Assembly: GCF_037038585.1 (NCBI RefSeq)
Contig: NC_092526.1
Coordinates: 33,927,501 to 33,991,500 of the forward strand
DNA: 64,000 nt
DNA from: Patagioenas fasciata
Lineage: Eukaryota; Chordata; Aves; Columbiformes; Columbidae
Direction of reading: 5' to 3'
Shown: positions 21,401 to 36,400 of the stretch, piece by piece
How positions within the stretch are numbered: the stretch's first letter is position 1
How the letters are laid out: the number at the start of each line of letters is the position of its first letter
The notes under the pieces: model-generated
The model's input: only the letters and a program-made list of their open reading frames with translations
Database searches by the model: none
Told to the model about the DNA's origin: nothing
Made by a program: the position numbers and the translations under genes

Positions 21401-24400
21401 AGGACAGAGATCACAAGGACCAAAAGGCATGGTCCACCAGGCCGAGGGAAGCAGCCACCTGAACTCCCCGAGGTAGCTTTCAGAGCCTTTAGGTTATCTT
21501 ATTTGCAAGGAGAAAACATGCAGCAAATTTTCCCTGTAGGACAGATGGCATATTTCCACAGGGCCCTGTTATTAGGTGCAATCCGTGTTACCTGAAGAAG
21601 AATCCTATTAAACTACCAGGTACTGGAAGGGTTCTCCAGAAGTTATTGCACTCACTGTCCCTTGTATTAACACAGGAATACAATTACCTGTGTCATACTT
21701 GATGGGTTTTTGTCTAAGCTCTTTTTAATGACCTTGAACAACGGCATCTTTCTTCCAGGCAACCTATTCCTGGGCTCCGCTATCCTTTCTGCTACAAAGC
21801 TTTTCTTAATAGTTAACCTCAGCTTGTACTGCAGCTGTTTAGACCCACTGCCCCTACTCTGATCTGTCCTAGACATGGGAACAAAGCACGGGAACCTGCA
21901 AGCTTGCAGATCTCCTGCTCCCTTGGTCAGATTTACTGACAGAAACACTGAATGGTTACAAACATGGCCATCCTTGTCATAAATTTTAGAAAAAAAAGAA
22001 ACTTGCGTTGTTTCATCTACACCTAGGGGACTTCTCTGTAATTATCACTATCTGTTCTACTAAGCTGTCAGAGCAGCTCAAGGTGTTGGGTTCACATGGA
22101 GGAAAAGTACATAGTCTAAAATTAGAAACTCAAAATCAATGTTAAGTGACCTGAGTATTCACAGATTCTACATTGCTGCCCAAATTTAACTTAATTTAGC
22201 TCTTTTCTTCCAAGCTTGACGGTACAGTAAGACAAGGGCAGCTCAGAAGGGATTCAGAAATCCTTCTTGACTCAGATCTTGTATTCACAATAACCAGGTC
22301 ACTTTCCCATATGTGCTAATTGATTCCTCCATGATTTCAAATGAGCTGTTGCAACTCTGCAGATGTACTGACGCCCACATAGAACCACTCCTGAGATTAG
22401 CCTTCCACAGAGTACTACATTGAAACCAAATTTTCCTGGTGCAGAAGGGGCAAGGAAGACTCCAGCTTGTACAGGGGCCCATACACATGGGTTAATTTGC
22501 TTCTGTTTCTGTCCTGCCATGCAATGTTTTCTAAGGCACTCCCACACCTCAAACTGGAGAGGAGCCTCTAAGGCCAAAACAGAGGGTTGAAATCAAGCAA
22601 GCCGAGCCAATTTGTCTGTTCAGCTTTCTGCCTGCGTGCCAGCAGTTTCAGAGAAGCCTCTCAGATGCGAAGGGGGCCAGCACAGCCCTGGCTTTGCCCA
22701 GTTACCTCATCAGAGCGCACCAGGATTTTTTCCTCCAAGCGGTTCAGCATGCATTCGATTGCAGACATGCGCTTGTTCAGCTCATGAATCTGGAGGAAAG
22801 AAGAGAGACAGAGAGAGAGAGAAAAGGAGTAGAGAACAGACCGGCCACCGCTGCCAGGACAGTGAGAAAACAATGCAACCCACATAAGAAAGCAAGCAGC
22901 AAGACATCACCACCATGAGCTGAATTAAAAGACATTAAAAAATAACGTCTTAAAAAAATGACCCTGGACACCCTGACAAGCTCTCCTTGAAGCTGTAAAA
23001 CTCAAAGCCATGCTGAGTACCCAGCACACCGCAGTTCTCACCAAAGCATGGGTAGCTTTGATACAGTGAACATAAAACCACATCACCAGCCCCTTTATGT
23101 CCCTTGTCCAGAAAAAAGCACCAGGCTGCAACAAAGCCATGTAGCTGTCACATGCTTCCCCAAATTGAAGTCAACAGCAGTTTTTTCTTCCTACTAACAT
23201 GTTTTTCAAGTAGCTACTACCCCTTTGCCCCCCCTACCAATACAGCACTGGAAAAGAAAATGGAACAAGGTAAAAATTTCCCATGAAAAATTCCAAATAG
23301 AAAAACTAAACCTGAAAGTTTTCCCCACCACACTTTGAAATTTTCTGACTTTTCTATGCACTGATTTACCAAGATGCTTGCCCCTCTTTTCTCCCTCACT
23401 CTTCTGACTGAAAAAAGGGGCATGAAGAGAAGAGAAAGACAGACAAAATCCTGAAAATGCAAGAGAAGTTGCTTTCTATGCTCAAGAGCCAAGACAAACT
23501 TCTGTGGCTGAATCACTAAAAATAGTAAAGGAAGATTTTTTTGTTTGGTTGGTTGTTTTTTTTTTTTTTCCTTTTAGAAATGGAAGTTTTTCTTTCTTTA
23601 AAAGAAGGGGTGTTTCTCCTTTGATCCAAACAAATCAAACACAAATGGTGAGAAATATTGCTCATTTTGTATAGATAAAACACCACCTTCCACGTCACTG
23701 CTGTTCTGAGTGGCTGCCCCCCATTCAAAGGGAATGAGCAGCAAATGCAGTAAGTAAATGCAGTAACAAAGAGATGCGAGGGTTTTGTTTTGTTTTTATA
23801 ACATTTCCATCTACTCAACTAGTTTTTGTGCCTGCTAATATTCAATTAATTAGATCCTCACAACAGCTTGAAGAGATTGTCTCTGCTAAAGGGAAGCTGA
23901 ATACAAAAACCTGACACCCTGCACAGCAGAGCGCTGTAATTACCCTCCCAAACGGAAAGCATCTTTAAGCAGCATTAAACCCACAGACAGGAAGCAGCCC
24001 AATCCATCTGTAAGTGGTTTCTCGGTACTGTTGAAGGCCTGACTCTTGCATTGCTCCCTGGTGACAATGAGAGGTCTGTGACGGGCCACCAGCTTCAAAG
24101 GAAGCGTTGGTGACGAACCATCGGGGGCTGGACTGTCCTGAACTGCTCTCTGCGTGACAAAGACTGGCAAATGGTGCTCTGTAGTAAAACACTTCATGGG
24201 AAGAAACATAAAATTCAGCCCATAAGGATGATGTCAGTTATGGCAAAAAATCACTTGCTGCTGGGGAGGAAAGACAGGTATTCTAGCAGAGGTTCTGTCT
24301 CCAGACTCTCAAATACCCAAGACCTCTATCAGAAGCTTTATGTAAAGCTGATTTATGTAAAGATGAGGAGCCAGATGACATCAGAACTTTGGGAATCCAG

Positions 24401-27400
24401 GACCACTAAGCTACCTTGAGGTTCAGGAAAATGGCTTTTGGGGAGGTGTGGTGAATTGGTGCTATTCCTTGTGCCTTCGTCTTATTCCTACCAAAGGCAC
24501 AGACCTGGGTTTTGAGTGATCTCTGCTGAAATCAAGTGTTTTCTTGTGTGAATGCCCTGTTCCAAATTCAGGGCCGCTTTTAATGTCTCATCAGGTTTAA
24601 GAGCATTTTTAATAGTGTTTCGTTTTAAAATTTTGTTCTAGCACCTTCAGTTCCTGGAATCACAGGACTAGGAAACAGCCACTGCTTTTGTTACTGGGCA
24701 AGTTACATTCCTGCTTTTGGGTACTGAACACTGCATCCTTTCCAGAATTAAAGCAAAATCAATTTTCAGATCAAATCTATTTTGACAAACCTAAGGCATT
24801 TTGGAAAAGAGGGTTTTCATCTGTGGGGTCAAAGTGATGCAGAGCAAAGAAGCGAGCTCTCCACCTGTTGGAACCTTTAGATACCAACAAAATGTCTACC
24901 AAGAAAACATTGCTTTTGAAGCCAGGCTGTGAGATTCAATACAGGGTTAACAAACATGGTTCTGGACCCTAAACCCCACAGACTAAAATATTGAGTTGCC
25001 GAAGCGCACATCCTCTGAGAAATGCAGCACCAGGGTGACCAGTCATACTCAGCCATCCTTACTGTCCCCTGAGATGTCCCATGAGGGTCTGGGACACCCC
25101 AGAAACCCTGATGATAGCCATAAGACATACACTGGAAGTGCCTGTAATCAGCTCAAGAGCCACCGCTTTGCTGCTCAGGAGAACGCAGTCCACTGCCTGC
25201 TGTCCCATATCCCTTCTGGCCTGTCTCTGCCCTCCTTCCAGACTTAGCCCCTGCATCTCCTCCAACCTCAGGACAAGGGGATGGACACCAGCCTCTTCTG
25301 AACATCTTCCAGCTCTGCCAATACAACACAGCTGTCTAGCACTGGAACATGGATGCTCTTGCCTTCTCTCTTCTTTGAGCTGGCACCTGGCCTCACGTTG
25401 ACCAACAGCAGAAACAATGCACATATGCATCGTTCTGAAGTTAATGGTCCAGCACAGAGCCAGATCTCTTCCTGCTGGGCGAGGAGAAGGCTCGGCGGGA
25501 GGACGGTTGCTAGCTGTAAATGCATCAGCAGCAGAAAGGGCAGGAAGGACGAAGAGCTATTTAAGCTAATGAATAATGCTGGCATAAGAGCAAATGGGGT
25601 TAAATTGGGAGTGAGAAGATGTCTCATAACCATTAGTGACAAGGCTCCACAGCAGCCTTTGTACTGGTGTGATGGAACAAACCACAAAGCACACTGGACC
25701 CCTCTGAAGCGAGAGCTGGCCCAGCTGATGAAGGAAGTCATCTGAAGCATTGGTAAGAATTTGGCCCCATTTCCCCACTGCAAAACATGGTGCACATTTC
25801 ATGCCTAACATACCGTGGCCTCATTAGGGACAGGCAGACCAGAGTTCTTCCATTTACCGCTGGCTGAAAAAGGAATGGCGTTTACTAATTAAAACATGTG
25901 CTGGGAGAACTAAAAGGCAAAGGAAAAGCTTCTCTATACTGGCAGATGAAGTGTGCTGTCGAGGGATGGTTGTAGTGACAGATCCCACCACCGACAACCC
26001 CCAAAGGGGGCTCCAGGATGTGAGCAGCAACTGTGCTGCTGGCTCTCCCTATGTATCTGTAGTCAAACATCATGGTGCATTTTGCAGCCTAAGCAGTCTG
26101 AGGGATGCTTTTTACAATTCCTACCACCCACAAAGGTGGTATCAAGAACTGCAGGTCCTTGCTTGACAATTAAAACACAAGCTCATAGCCTTTTTGACAC
26201 CTTTCTCTAGACTGTTCCCCCTATTATCATCATTCAGGAGAGACAAGTGACAAGTCGTCCTGACCCAGTCCTACCAGGGCAGGAACACTACACACTGCAA
26301 AGAAATAAAAAGGATCTTGATGCTTATTAAATATCCCTCTCTAAACCTATGTCTGATGATAAAGCACCAACACGTTCAATTGAAGAAATGCTTTTTGGGA
26401 ACACAGGAAACCACATGTAACTCTCAGATTTATAAGGACAGGCTGGAAAATTAACAGCAATGAAGGCAGGCTTGTTCCTGCAACAGCAGCATGAGCAGAA
26501 TGAAGCACCAGTGCCATGGGTGTAAAAATGGAAGAGCTAGAAAGAAGACCTGGTAGAAGCAGCACAGAGCTCCAGAATGCTTCTGTATCATCCTAACAGT
26601 GCAGAGAGAAGTCTATTCTTCTTCACTTTAATGAATGAAGGACCTTAAATACACCTTCCCAGATCTCAGCCCTGCTCCCATTTCAACTTAGCAGGTGCCT
26701 TACGACATGAAGGGCAAGACATGGCCATTCATTGGGCTGATGCCACACAACTGTGATGTGACACCTATTATAGATGAGCCACCCACCCACCGGCCCACTG
26801 TCTTGCTCTGGCAATGCAAAGTGGCTACACCCCCAGCTTCTTCAGCTCCTGAGCTGAAGAGGACGAGGGATCTTGAGTCTATAGGGATCTGGGATCCACT
26901 CTGCTCACTCTTGGACCTGCAAATGGGAAGCATGACACCAAACCACCCCTGCACAGAAAGGGCAATGGTTGTGTGGATATTTATGGCACACCAGCTTTTC
27001 TGCTCATGCTTCACATCCATCCTCGCTGGGAGACTGACTACTGTGGTTGCACCCCAGTTTGCCATCACTGCTGCTCTTCTCTGAACCAGATGACACCATC
27101 CTGCACCTCACAGATAACAAACATCATTTATAGCAAGTCAGGCTTGGCCACAGACTTGGTCTCACAAGAGGTTTAGTAGCTGTTTGGTACCTGATTCCTG
27201 GAGTGGCTGACATTCTCCTGGGATGAGGTTCTGTTCCGGCGTTTCACGTGATGGGGCGGGTAGGCAGGGAACTGGACTCCCTTCACATCCTCATCAGATG
27301 TGTCCATGTCTGCAGAGTATGTGGACCGGGGCTGCTCATTCCAAGGACTGCCTTTGGAGACAGAAGGCTTCAGCACAAAGGTGCAACAGATTCATACCCT

Positions 27401-30400
27401 TGAGTTACTTCCTGAACATCAGCCCCATCCTTAAGACAAGCAAGTAATGAGGCACTTCTCCAAATCACACTTTATATCCTTTGACAAGAAATGCTTCTGC
27501 AAGAGTTACTAAGGTTAAGCATGGCTACAATGGGCCAGGCTGCAGCTTCATCCATGGTGGCATTACTGAGATAGCAGTAGGGCAGGAGGAGCATCATCCT
27601 TGCTCTCTCATGTTACAAATAGCCCCCTCATCAAAAACTGCTATTGCCTTTTCAGTTTTATTGGAACATGGGTTTAGACACTGCCTTTCATGCATCGTTC
27701 AAGTGCTGGAAGGTATTTATCTCAGGTCAGAGAAGTACCAGTCTACGATGGAGTGTTTAAGAGAAGATCCAAAGTAGAATTTTGAATGAGGCAAGAAAAA
27801 TCAGAGAAAATGGCATTAACAAACCAGAGAGCTCTGCTGCTATGTCACCCCAGAGGGGCTTAGAGTAGGAATTTAAACAGTACACAGTGAGGTTTACCCA
27901 GTGTTTCCTAGTGCCCTGAAAATACAACTAAGCAGTTGGGCACCCAGAAGGGTATATGTGTTCTACAGTTGCATGTGAACAGGTCAGTGTCCAATGTCTC
28001 TGGCTCTGCTATCACAGCAGAAAAAAACAGTGGGAATAAAAATCAAATTCTGCACCATTGTTTGTTATGATATTTATAGACTCACAAAACCACAGATCCT
28101 GTAGCCTGCTGGTGCACCCTGCCCAGCTACAAGGATACTGCTTAGCAATCCCCAGCACTTGCATTGTTATTGTCCAGTCTTACTCCAGCTCAAGTCCCCT
28201 TAAAACTGTAAACTGTTTGCACCCACACCATCCTTTGGCAAGGAGTTCAACTCATTTGTCCCTGCCTGCAGGAGGAAACACATCCCATTGTTTCTAGTAG
28301 TGTCATTTGTTTGTATCTAGTTTCTACCCTGGATAAGGCCTCCAGATATGGAGGGATGGACAGTTTAAACCTTCAATCGCCATCCCTCTAGTTTTGAGAA
28401 AGGAGTTCATTGGGAACAAGACCAGCCCATTACAACTAAAGAATTTCAGCTGATTCCTTCAAGGAAAAAAAAATGCAGATGGATGTTTTGTCTTGACACT
28501 CAAGATTTTTAATAACTTTGAGGTTATTAAAAAAAAAAAAAATGAAAGACATTTTCATTTTGGTCCAAGTCTTGCAGACACTTTACCCCGAGATACAAGT
28601 AGAATGTGGCCAGAGACACCTACCAAGTTTTGCATTTCTGTCCAGGCTCCTTGTTCGTGAATTGACGGTGAGCCGAACCTCTGTGCTGAAGTGCTGTTCT
28701 GGAGGACTCGTGCCTGGTCCCTGTTCCTGCAAGACGTGGTGGAAAACCAGATCCGCTTCTGCGATCCTGGACTCCTTCTGGGGAGCATCTTCAGCTGAGT
28801 TGGGGAAATCTGGGAAGGACTGAGAGATGAGGATTGCTGCTGAGCAGCTGCCCATGACGACACCCTGACCTTCACTAACAGCTCCTAGCTTTATCCTCCA
28901 ATACATGTATAGGATGACCTTTTATAATGCCAATTCTTAACAATTAATTTTAAAGCTTTATTTATCTTGCTGATGAACCCTGAGCAATACTTCTTATCAC
29001 TGCCAGGGGGCACTGTTAAGTTTTACAAGAACGAGGCACACAGTGCCTTCAACAAGGCCACAAAGAGCTCCACTCTTTTAGACACCGTGCACTTTCACGT
29101 ATTCAAACAACCACTTTCTGCCCCTCAAATAATCTGCAACTGATAGATCTGATTCGGATGGTCTCCACAGAAGCCAGCCCTCCCTAGACTCACATTGAAT
29201 TCTGACACATAAAGACAGGCTTAGATAAAGAAAGAATTAATCTAATTGTTTGCCTAAAATTCCTATCAATTTATGTAAGTTGATGTGGATTTTTTTTTTT
29301 GTAAAGCCTTTGTTACACATTTCAGCACATTCTAGTTCTACTCAGGGGCACAGTTTAAAGCTACTTTTTTTTTTTTTTTTTTTAAGTGAAATGTAAATAG
29401 GAAAGGCAAATAAGACTAATCCATAAAGCTTGATCTGAAGCATCTCAGGCTGGAAGATCTTTTGCTACATCCAAGGCCGCCCCATCCGCATTGCTCCCCC
29501 AGAGCTGAAAGGTAGGGATGGCTCAGCCCCAGCCCTTGCTGGGATCAGGGGGCACAGCTCACTGCAGTCACTTGTGCTGGAGCTGCCCATGGGCCCTACT
29601 CCTGGTCAGCATCTCCTGACACTGAGACATATATAGTCTCTTATATAGACATAACCAGTGTTCATGCATAGTTTTTATTCTCCCCTCTGACTGTTGGGGA
29701 CCACCAGCCTGCAGGTGTCATCCTTGCAGTCACACTGGCTCCGCAGGATTCATCTCAATCTCAGAAGGGCAGTGTGCTCCACAAAGCTGCCGGCCAGCTA
29801 CATCCCCAGTGCCATCACATGGCAAAACCAGCCCCAAAATGCATGGGATGATGTGAGAGGGGTCTGGCTTCATTTAATCCCTTGATTATCGAACCTCCAA
29901 AAGCTTGCTGGAAACTAGGGTGTCCCATAGCCTTGGGGAAACAGAAAAAAACTCTTGTCTGCACAGAGCTTTTTGCTGTCTCATCTTACTACTCATCCTT
30001 GCTCTGGTCAGATGTCCTACTCCTGACTCAGCCTTAGGCAAAGCAATTGAAATGGGAGAAGAGCTGGCAAGCGGGGCTATGGGAAGTGAGAACTTGCACC
30101 ATCACCTCTCAACATCAGCTGAAGCAGGAGGTAGCAGAGATAACAAGGAGGAAGAAGAGAGGAAAGGACCACCCCCTCCCAGCACTCTCCCAGTACCTGG
30201 AAACCATCCGGGCTGCTGGCTGCTGGAGAGAGCTGCACAGACTGACGGCGAGACTGAGAGGAGTAGTCCGAGTCCAGTTCAAAATCAAAGGGATGGACAG
30301 ACAGCAGGCGCTTTGTCTTGCGCATCTTAGCATAGGAAGTGCAGGAAAGGAAAACTCAGCATAAAACACAGTTGACCTTGAGCAAAGGGAGAGGGAGGGC

Positions 30401-33400
30401 CCTGGTCTCCTTAGTTTGCCGTAGTTTGCACAACCCAAAGCAAGGCTCCTGCCTTTTGTAGAGAATATTTGGGTCAAATGTTGTCCTGCTTGCAGGGAGC
30501 CAGATATGTAGGGCAGTGTGTGCTTATGCTGGAGTAAAGAAAAAGTGAGTTCCTGATTTCCAGAGCCTCTGGCTCAAGATCGTGGCCATGAGCAGACAGT
30601 GAGAAGCTCCTCGTTTGTAAAGGCACTATGGGAAAGCTGAGCCAGGTTACAGCTCAGATGGAGCTCCAGGAGATGCTTTCAAGTCCTGAAGCACCTCCTG
30701 TCTCCAGAGAAAGAATACTGTGAGCAGATCTTGCTAGACATTTGGGAAGTCATCAGCTGCTTTTGGACAGGAGCAGCTTGGACAAGCTTTTAAGACTTCA
30801 GAAGCAAATTAAAATAAAGTGTGTGAAATGCAGCATATACCAAATGTACGAGGCTGAGATGGTATGTATGTAACAGCATGTATGTAACTGTACCAGCATT
30901 TCAAACGCACTGACAGATTGCATATATGCTTCAAGGACAAATACACCTCCCACTAGACTTTTAAATCTGCATTTCGATCCATACACGTAGTCCCAGAAAA
31001 ACACAAGAGATAAATACACAAACCCAGCTGCCCTTCTACTCTATCAGGTAGTAGTAAAAGAACAGGTGGGTTCTCATTATACAGGTAGGAACTGAGACAC
31101 TGACATTAACTGGGGTCTTCCTGAATGTCAGGAGATGGTCTTTTTTCCATAGGACAAATATCTGTGTTTTTACTGACTTGGTTGTTTCCACACAAACTGT
31201 GAGAGGGGCTCATCTCAGAAAAGGAAAACAGAGAAAGACCCAGTTTTGAATGTGGCACAGAAAGCCACCACCACTGCCACCACTACCACCCAAGGCAGGC
31301 GATCAGCAGCTGAGGGCACAGGGCAAGGCAGAAGGGGATCCAGAACCAAACGCTTACTCTACTGTAGCACTCTGCTTCAGCTCCACGAAGGACATCATCT
31401 TCGTCATCGCTATTGTCCCCAGCGCCACCACTGGTGAGGAGCTGGCATTCACCTGGAGGGGAGACAATGGCACGCTCTGTATGGGCAGCTCCTGCACCCC
31501 GTTCCTGGGGGAGGTAAGTCCCCACTGAGGCAGTCACACCAACGCATTTGTAGGTGAGGCCAGATTAGAAATACCTCCCAATTATTTTTTATACTACAGT
31601 AGGTTGCCCAAGCAAATGGAAGGAGACAAAGGGTGGGAAAAGGGCAGGAACACCTTAAGGTAGCCCCAGTGACCACAGCCTAAGGCCTGTAGGGTAGAAG
31701 CTCTTTGAGGTGCAGCTCCCGGGCATTGCTGCAGATACCCACTCTTAGCACTTGATCTTGCAAAAGCATGGCTTGCCTCTCATTGTTTCCCCTTCCAGCT
31801 GTGCACCAACACAGATGTGGAAGTGACCACCCCAAGAAGACGAAGGGCACCTGTACCCCACAGAGCAACCTGAGGTCCACCTGGGTGACCCCAGGTTGGA
31901 AGGCACCACAGCTCAGCCCAACGTAGCTCTGCCGCTGCTATTCCTGGTTCCCATCAGCCAGGTCCACTATCTATTAGTGACCTGTTCCTTTCTGGGTTCC
32001 CATCTCTGTGCCCAGATCACTGCCAAACCCAGCAACACGTTGGGAACAGCACAAATGCCAGACCAAGACCAAAGTCAAGGTGGGTAAAATGCTCTGTTCT
32101 GTATCAAACAGAAAGGTGCAGCAAATCCTTCCTGCAAGGGCTCCTAAGGAGTACTACCTGAGGTCCCAAATTCAGTAGTTTCCTTAAGAATATGGCCAAC
32201 TTTAAGCATATGATGTGTGTTGAGATGAGTAGTTGTAAGCTTCAAGTCTGGCAGGTAACTAAGGGTCCTGTTGCATCTGAGTCTACATTCAAGACCCCAG
32301 GTGTACCACAGTGTGAGAGGTGAGCGTTACAGTCCAGCTCCACCACAGTGGAGAGATGCACTCCCTGGTCCAGCCACACCAAACTGTGGCTGTAGCCAGA
32401 GGATGTGGAAAGAAAAAGACATTGGAAACCTTGCTTGAACTGCAAACCACATGCTGCAATTCTCTTTTTCACTTACTGTTAATGTCTGGCAGGCTGTAAA
32501 CTCTGTCATGAAGACCTAAATGAAAAGAAAAATGGTGGTAAAAATAGATAAGCACATTTTGTTCAGGTATCTCACAGAAAACAAGCCTCAGAGCTATAGT
32601 TAACTGGTGTTCTCATTCTCTAGACATCACAAGGCATGATCATCAGAAAGGTTCTTTAGAGAGAAGAAAACAGGCACTTGGAGACCGGACTTGACTTTTA
32701 AAAGTCAAAGAGCTTATTGCCACCACTTCCACAGTCCTGATGCAACACGCCTGGGAGTGCAGCAGCAGGAGAACACTCAGCCAACAGCACATGGCCACAC
32801 AAAATGCAGCCTTCCGTGCTCATTCTGAATATTTCTGCCATGAGTGATCTGGATAAAAGAATGATTGGACTATTTGAATCAGCTCATGTCTATGGTATTT
32901 GTGCAAACTTTATTGTGGCTCCTCAAGATGGGAATAAAATCCGCACTGGTTTTTCAAGGCAACAGGCAAAGCAGTGCAGGAGCTGTGTGAATGGCAACCA
33001 GCAGCTATCCAGTAAAAAATACTGTATTAAAAACAGCTTTCAGCCTGTGTTTATGCACTATTGGGCTAATCTCAGAAGTACTGAAGATCTGTAAGTCTCT
33101 GAAGAACATAGCTATGGGGACAGGTAGCTCACTAATTTTCATACAGTTTTGTTAGTGCCAGAGCATCATCAGATTGGCTGTAAAAATGATTAGATCATGG
33201 GAAGAAAACAAGAGCTGGCTCTATCTACCCTCTGTTTTTTGGACCTGCAGGTTAAAACTTGGGTTAATTTCACAAGCTCTTCCCTGTGATGAGCTAAAAG
33301 AACGAAAAACAAGCTTGCGTGTCTTACATACTTACAAAGTGCAGGACATGAGACTTTTAAAACTAAGCATGAGATATTCTTGAGTCTGTGATAAAACCTT

Positions 33401-36400
33401 AAATCTTAACAGAGAAAAAAAAAAATCTACCAAGAACATCTGCTCTGCTGCTCCCAGTATAAATGCACCACTCTGAACCTCTGCTTCCCCCCCCCAAAAT
33501 GTTTTGCACGATCTGGAAACTACATGTCCCTCAGGGCAGCATCAGCGCTGATGTTCTACACTTGGTGCATTCCAATGCCTGTTCAGCCCTTGCATGCAGC
33601 AGGGCAGGAGAAACCCCGGTGCTTCTCCTCACCTAGAAACGCGGAGCTCAGCCCCTGCCCCGGCTGCAGCCTGCCGTAGAGGGACTGCAGCACTTTGGCA
33701 CTTCCAAACCTCTTGAAACGGGATCTCACGTGTTCGTAGTACCACTCCAGGGAACCGATCTTCACGATCCTGCCCAAAGAGAGGATGCACACACAGGTAA
33801 GCCAACCCGGCCATGCTCATGATGACTGGACCCTCCCCCAGAAGCCATCTCTTAACAAAAATGCAGCCTGTTTTCTAACCAGCATAAATGGTTTCTAACA
33901 AGCATGAAGGGATGCTGAGTTTGGGTGACTCTTCTTGAACCTCAGCCCTGAGGCTTGCCTTGCCCCTCGCCCTCCATCGCAGGATTGGTACCTGGACAGG
34001 CGGCAGGGATCACAGACCCAGCCTTGCTCTTTTTTGTTGTAGCGGCTGCAGTTCTTGCAGGTATAGAAGCGACAGTCCAGGCACTGCCGTTTGCTGTTCA
34101 GCAGGAACTTGAAGGGCTGGAGACAGTGGACGCAGTGGGTTTCGTTGAGGTGGGACTGATTCGTCAGGAACTCTCTCTTGCTGCTCTCCTGGTCGATCTT
34201 CCATTTCAGCTCCCTGCAGAAAACATCCCAAAACACAGGAACTTGTTTTTGTCAGCATTTCACTGTGAATTCTCACATGTCATAGCTCATCATGCTTCAA
34301 TAATTTCAGGAATGATTTTCCAGGGAACATCCTGAGTCCCTCAGCCTGTGGAAAATGCTGTAGGGCAAATCTGATCATCAACATATCACGAGTTAAATAA
34401 GCTGAACGAAGGAGTGAGTTCCAGATTGTGGACAGGTTACTATATGTTAAGATCTGCTGCCATTAAATTTAAAAGTAGGTTTGGTTATGCCAAAACCTGT
34501 CACATTTGCTTCGCAGATATTGATCATAAATGCCAGGAGTCTCAGGAGAGCGACTCTTCTCAAAAAAACTCTGCCTGCATCCGAACCCAAGACAATCTTT
34601 GAGCCTGAAGTCCAGCTGGGAGTTAAAGGCTTTCTGGAATTCTCAGCTTAAAAAAAAAATAAAATAAATAATACTTTAAAAAAGGCAATCTGAGATGAAA
34701 AAGAATTAAAAGGGGTTTTAATTTAGTCCTCCAGTGCTAAATTCAGCATAGGCTTTTATTAATGGCAGAAGCAAACTGCAATGAAGTCCTGACTGTTCAG
34801 AGGTCAGCAGCAGATGCTCGCAATGGTCTTGTGAATGCTCAGCCAACATGAAGGCTTTCCAAGAGCATCTTCTCCTGGCAGTCCATCGCTACAGGCTTCC
34901 GTCACTATCCAGACCCGGCTGCTAGAGCATGCCCCCATGCAAGAAGGTGACTGTGCAAGGCTGAACCCCCAGTGACAAATATGGCCAGCTGAAACACCTG
35001 CAAGATGTGTGGGGTGCCTGCTGTGTTACCCAAGGGCTTTCTGTTTGTTCCCCATGCCACGCACCACCTCAGGCATGTTTGCCTTTGGGGCTATGGCTGA
35101 GCGGCAGTGTTTGACTTGTAGGGAAGGTCCTAGAAAGTTGTTTTCTGTCTCGGTAAGGCTAGGAAGCTGCATTTTCCAGACCAGAAGTCAGCCTGGGCTA
35201 AAAAGCTCAAGCAACTCTGGAGGCTGCTGCAGGAGCACAGCACGGACCACAAGGCTTCTGGTGATGCTCCTGGCGCAGCCCAGCCACCGAGCAGAAGGGC
35301 TGACGCTGGGGCGACTGCAGCAAGAGCCGTGCTGGTGTGGCAGCGCAATGCTGGGGAGCAGCGATGGGAACATGAATGCATATCGAGCTAATCTCTGTTT
35401 AACCAAATCAGTTTGCACATTAGGGATAAGCTCTGTTTTTTTTTTTTTTCTGGGGGAGACTTATCGCCAGCTCACTGCCAGTGCAGCCTGTTTGCTGTTA
35501 CACTGGAACAATACCAACTTGCATTAACCGAAGAGCCGGGACACACGAAAATCAGTATAAAGACTGAACAAGGCACCTAGTTTTTCTGTTCAGCTCCTCA
35601 CTGTCCTAGCAATGTTTTGAACAACCTAGTGCAAATGTTCAGCTGCAAATTTATATGTGACTACTGAAAACAAACCCCCAAATAGAAAACCCTTGGGTTG
35701 GGCTCAGTGCTCCTTTTCCACCCCCATGCTAAGGCTGTTTCCAGCAGGATCCGATCTTTCACTGGACTGCTTTTTCTGGTTCCCAGAGACCAGTCAGATG
35801 CATTCACCTCCCCTCCTTTGCCCACAAGACCTGTCAGAGGAAGGACAAGTCGCAACCAAACCAGTTTAAAACCTGCAGGAACCGCACGCCTCTTGTCTCT
35901 TCTTGCTGGCAGGCGTGCAAGCCAGTCCTTTACCCACTCTGCTCATGGCAGAATAAATCAACGCTGGTGGGATGCCAAACTGCAGTGGGGTCAGTCCAGC
36001 TGAGCTCCGGGGGAGATGCAGGGAGCCATCCCAAAAACAGGGGTGTGCTGGCAGGGAAGTTTATGGAAGGAAGCAGGGAGAGCCCCCACAAAGTGACCAT
36101 TATTTAATTTCTCAGGCAAGGCATTACCCTCGCATAGTTGTGCAGCTTCTGGCCAGCTGAAGCCTTTGTCCGTTGTGGATGAATAGCTTCTGCCAAAAAG
36201 AAAATGCTGAGAAGTAGCAGAAAGGGAAAAAAAAAGACTAAGATGGGGGGCAACATTTCTTCCAGGCTTGCAGGTTGATACAAGCCCAATCAATAGAAAA
36301 ACAAATGAATAGAAGAGCAAATGAGGGTGGTCAGAATACAGGGTGAATGGCTGCAGGGTCTCACAGAACCTCACATCATGTTCCAGCTTGTTACAGGCAG

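Noticed and set aside
25268-25795. 175-codon minus frame in MLPH intron 8
   Set aside because: No motif or splice context, and typical length for chance frames in this composition.
28075-28330. Possible very old CR1/L3-like fragment (GGCAAGGAGTTCAACTC)
   Set aside because: Only one short phrase resembles the family; the rest does not follow its order.
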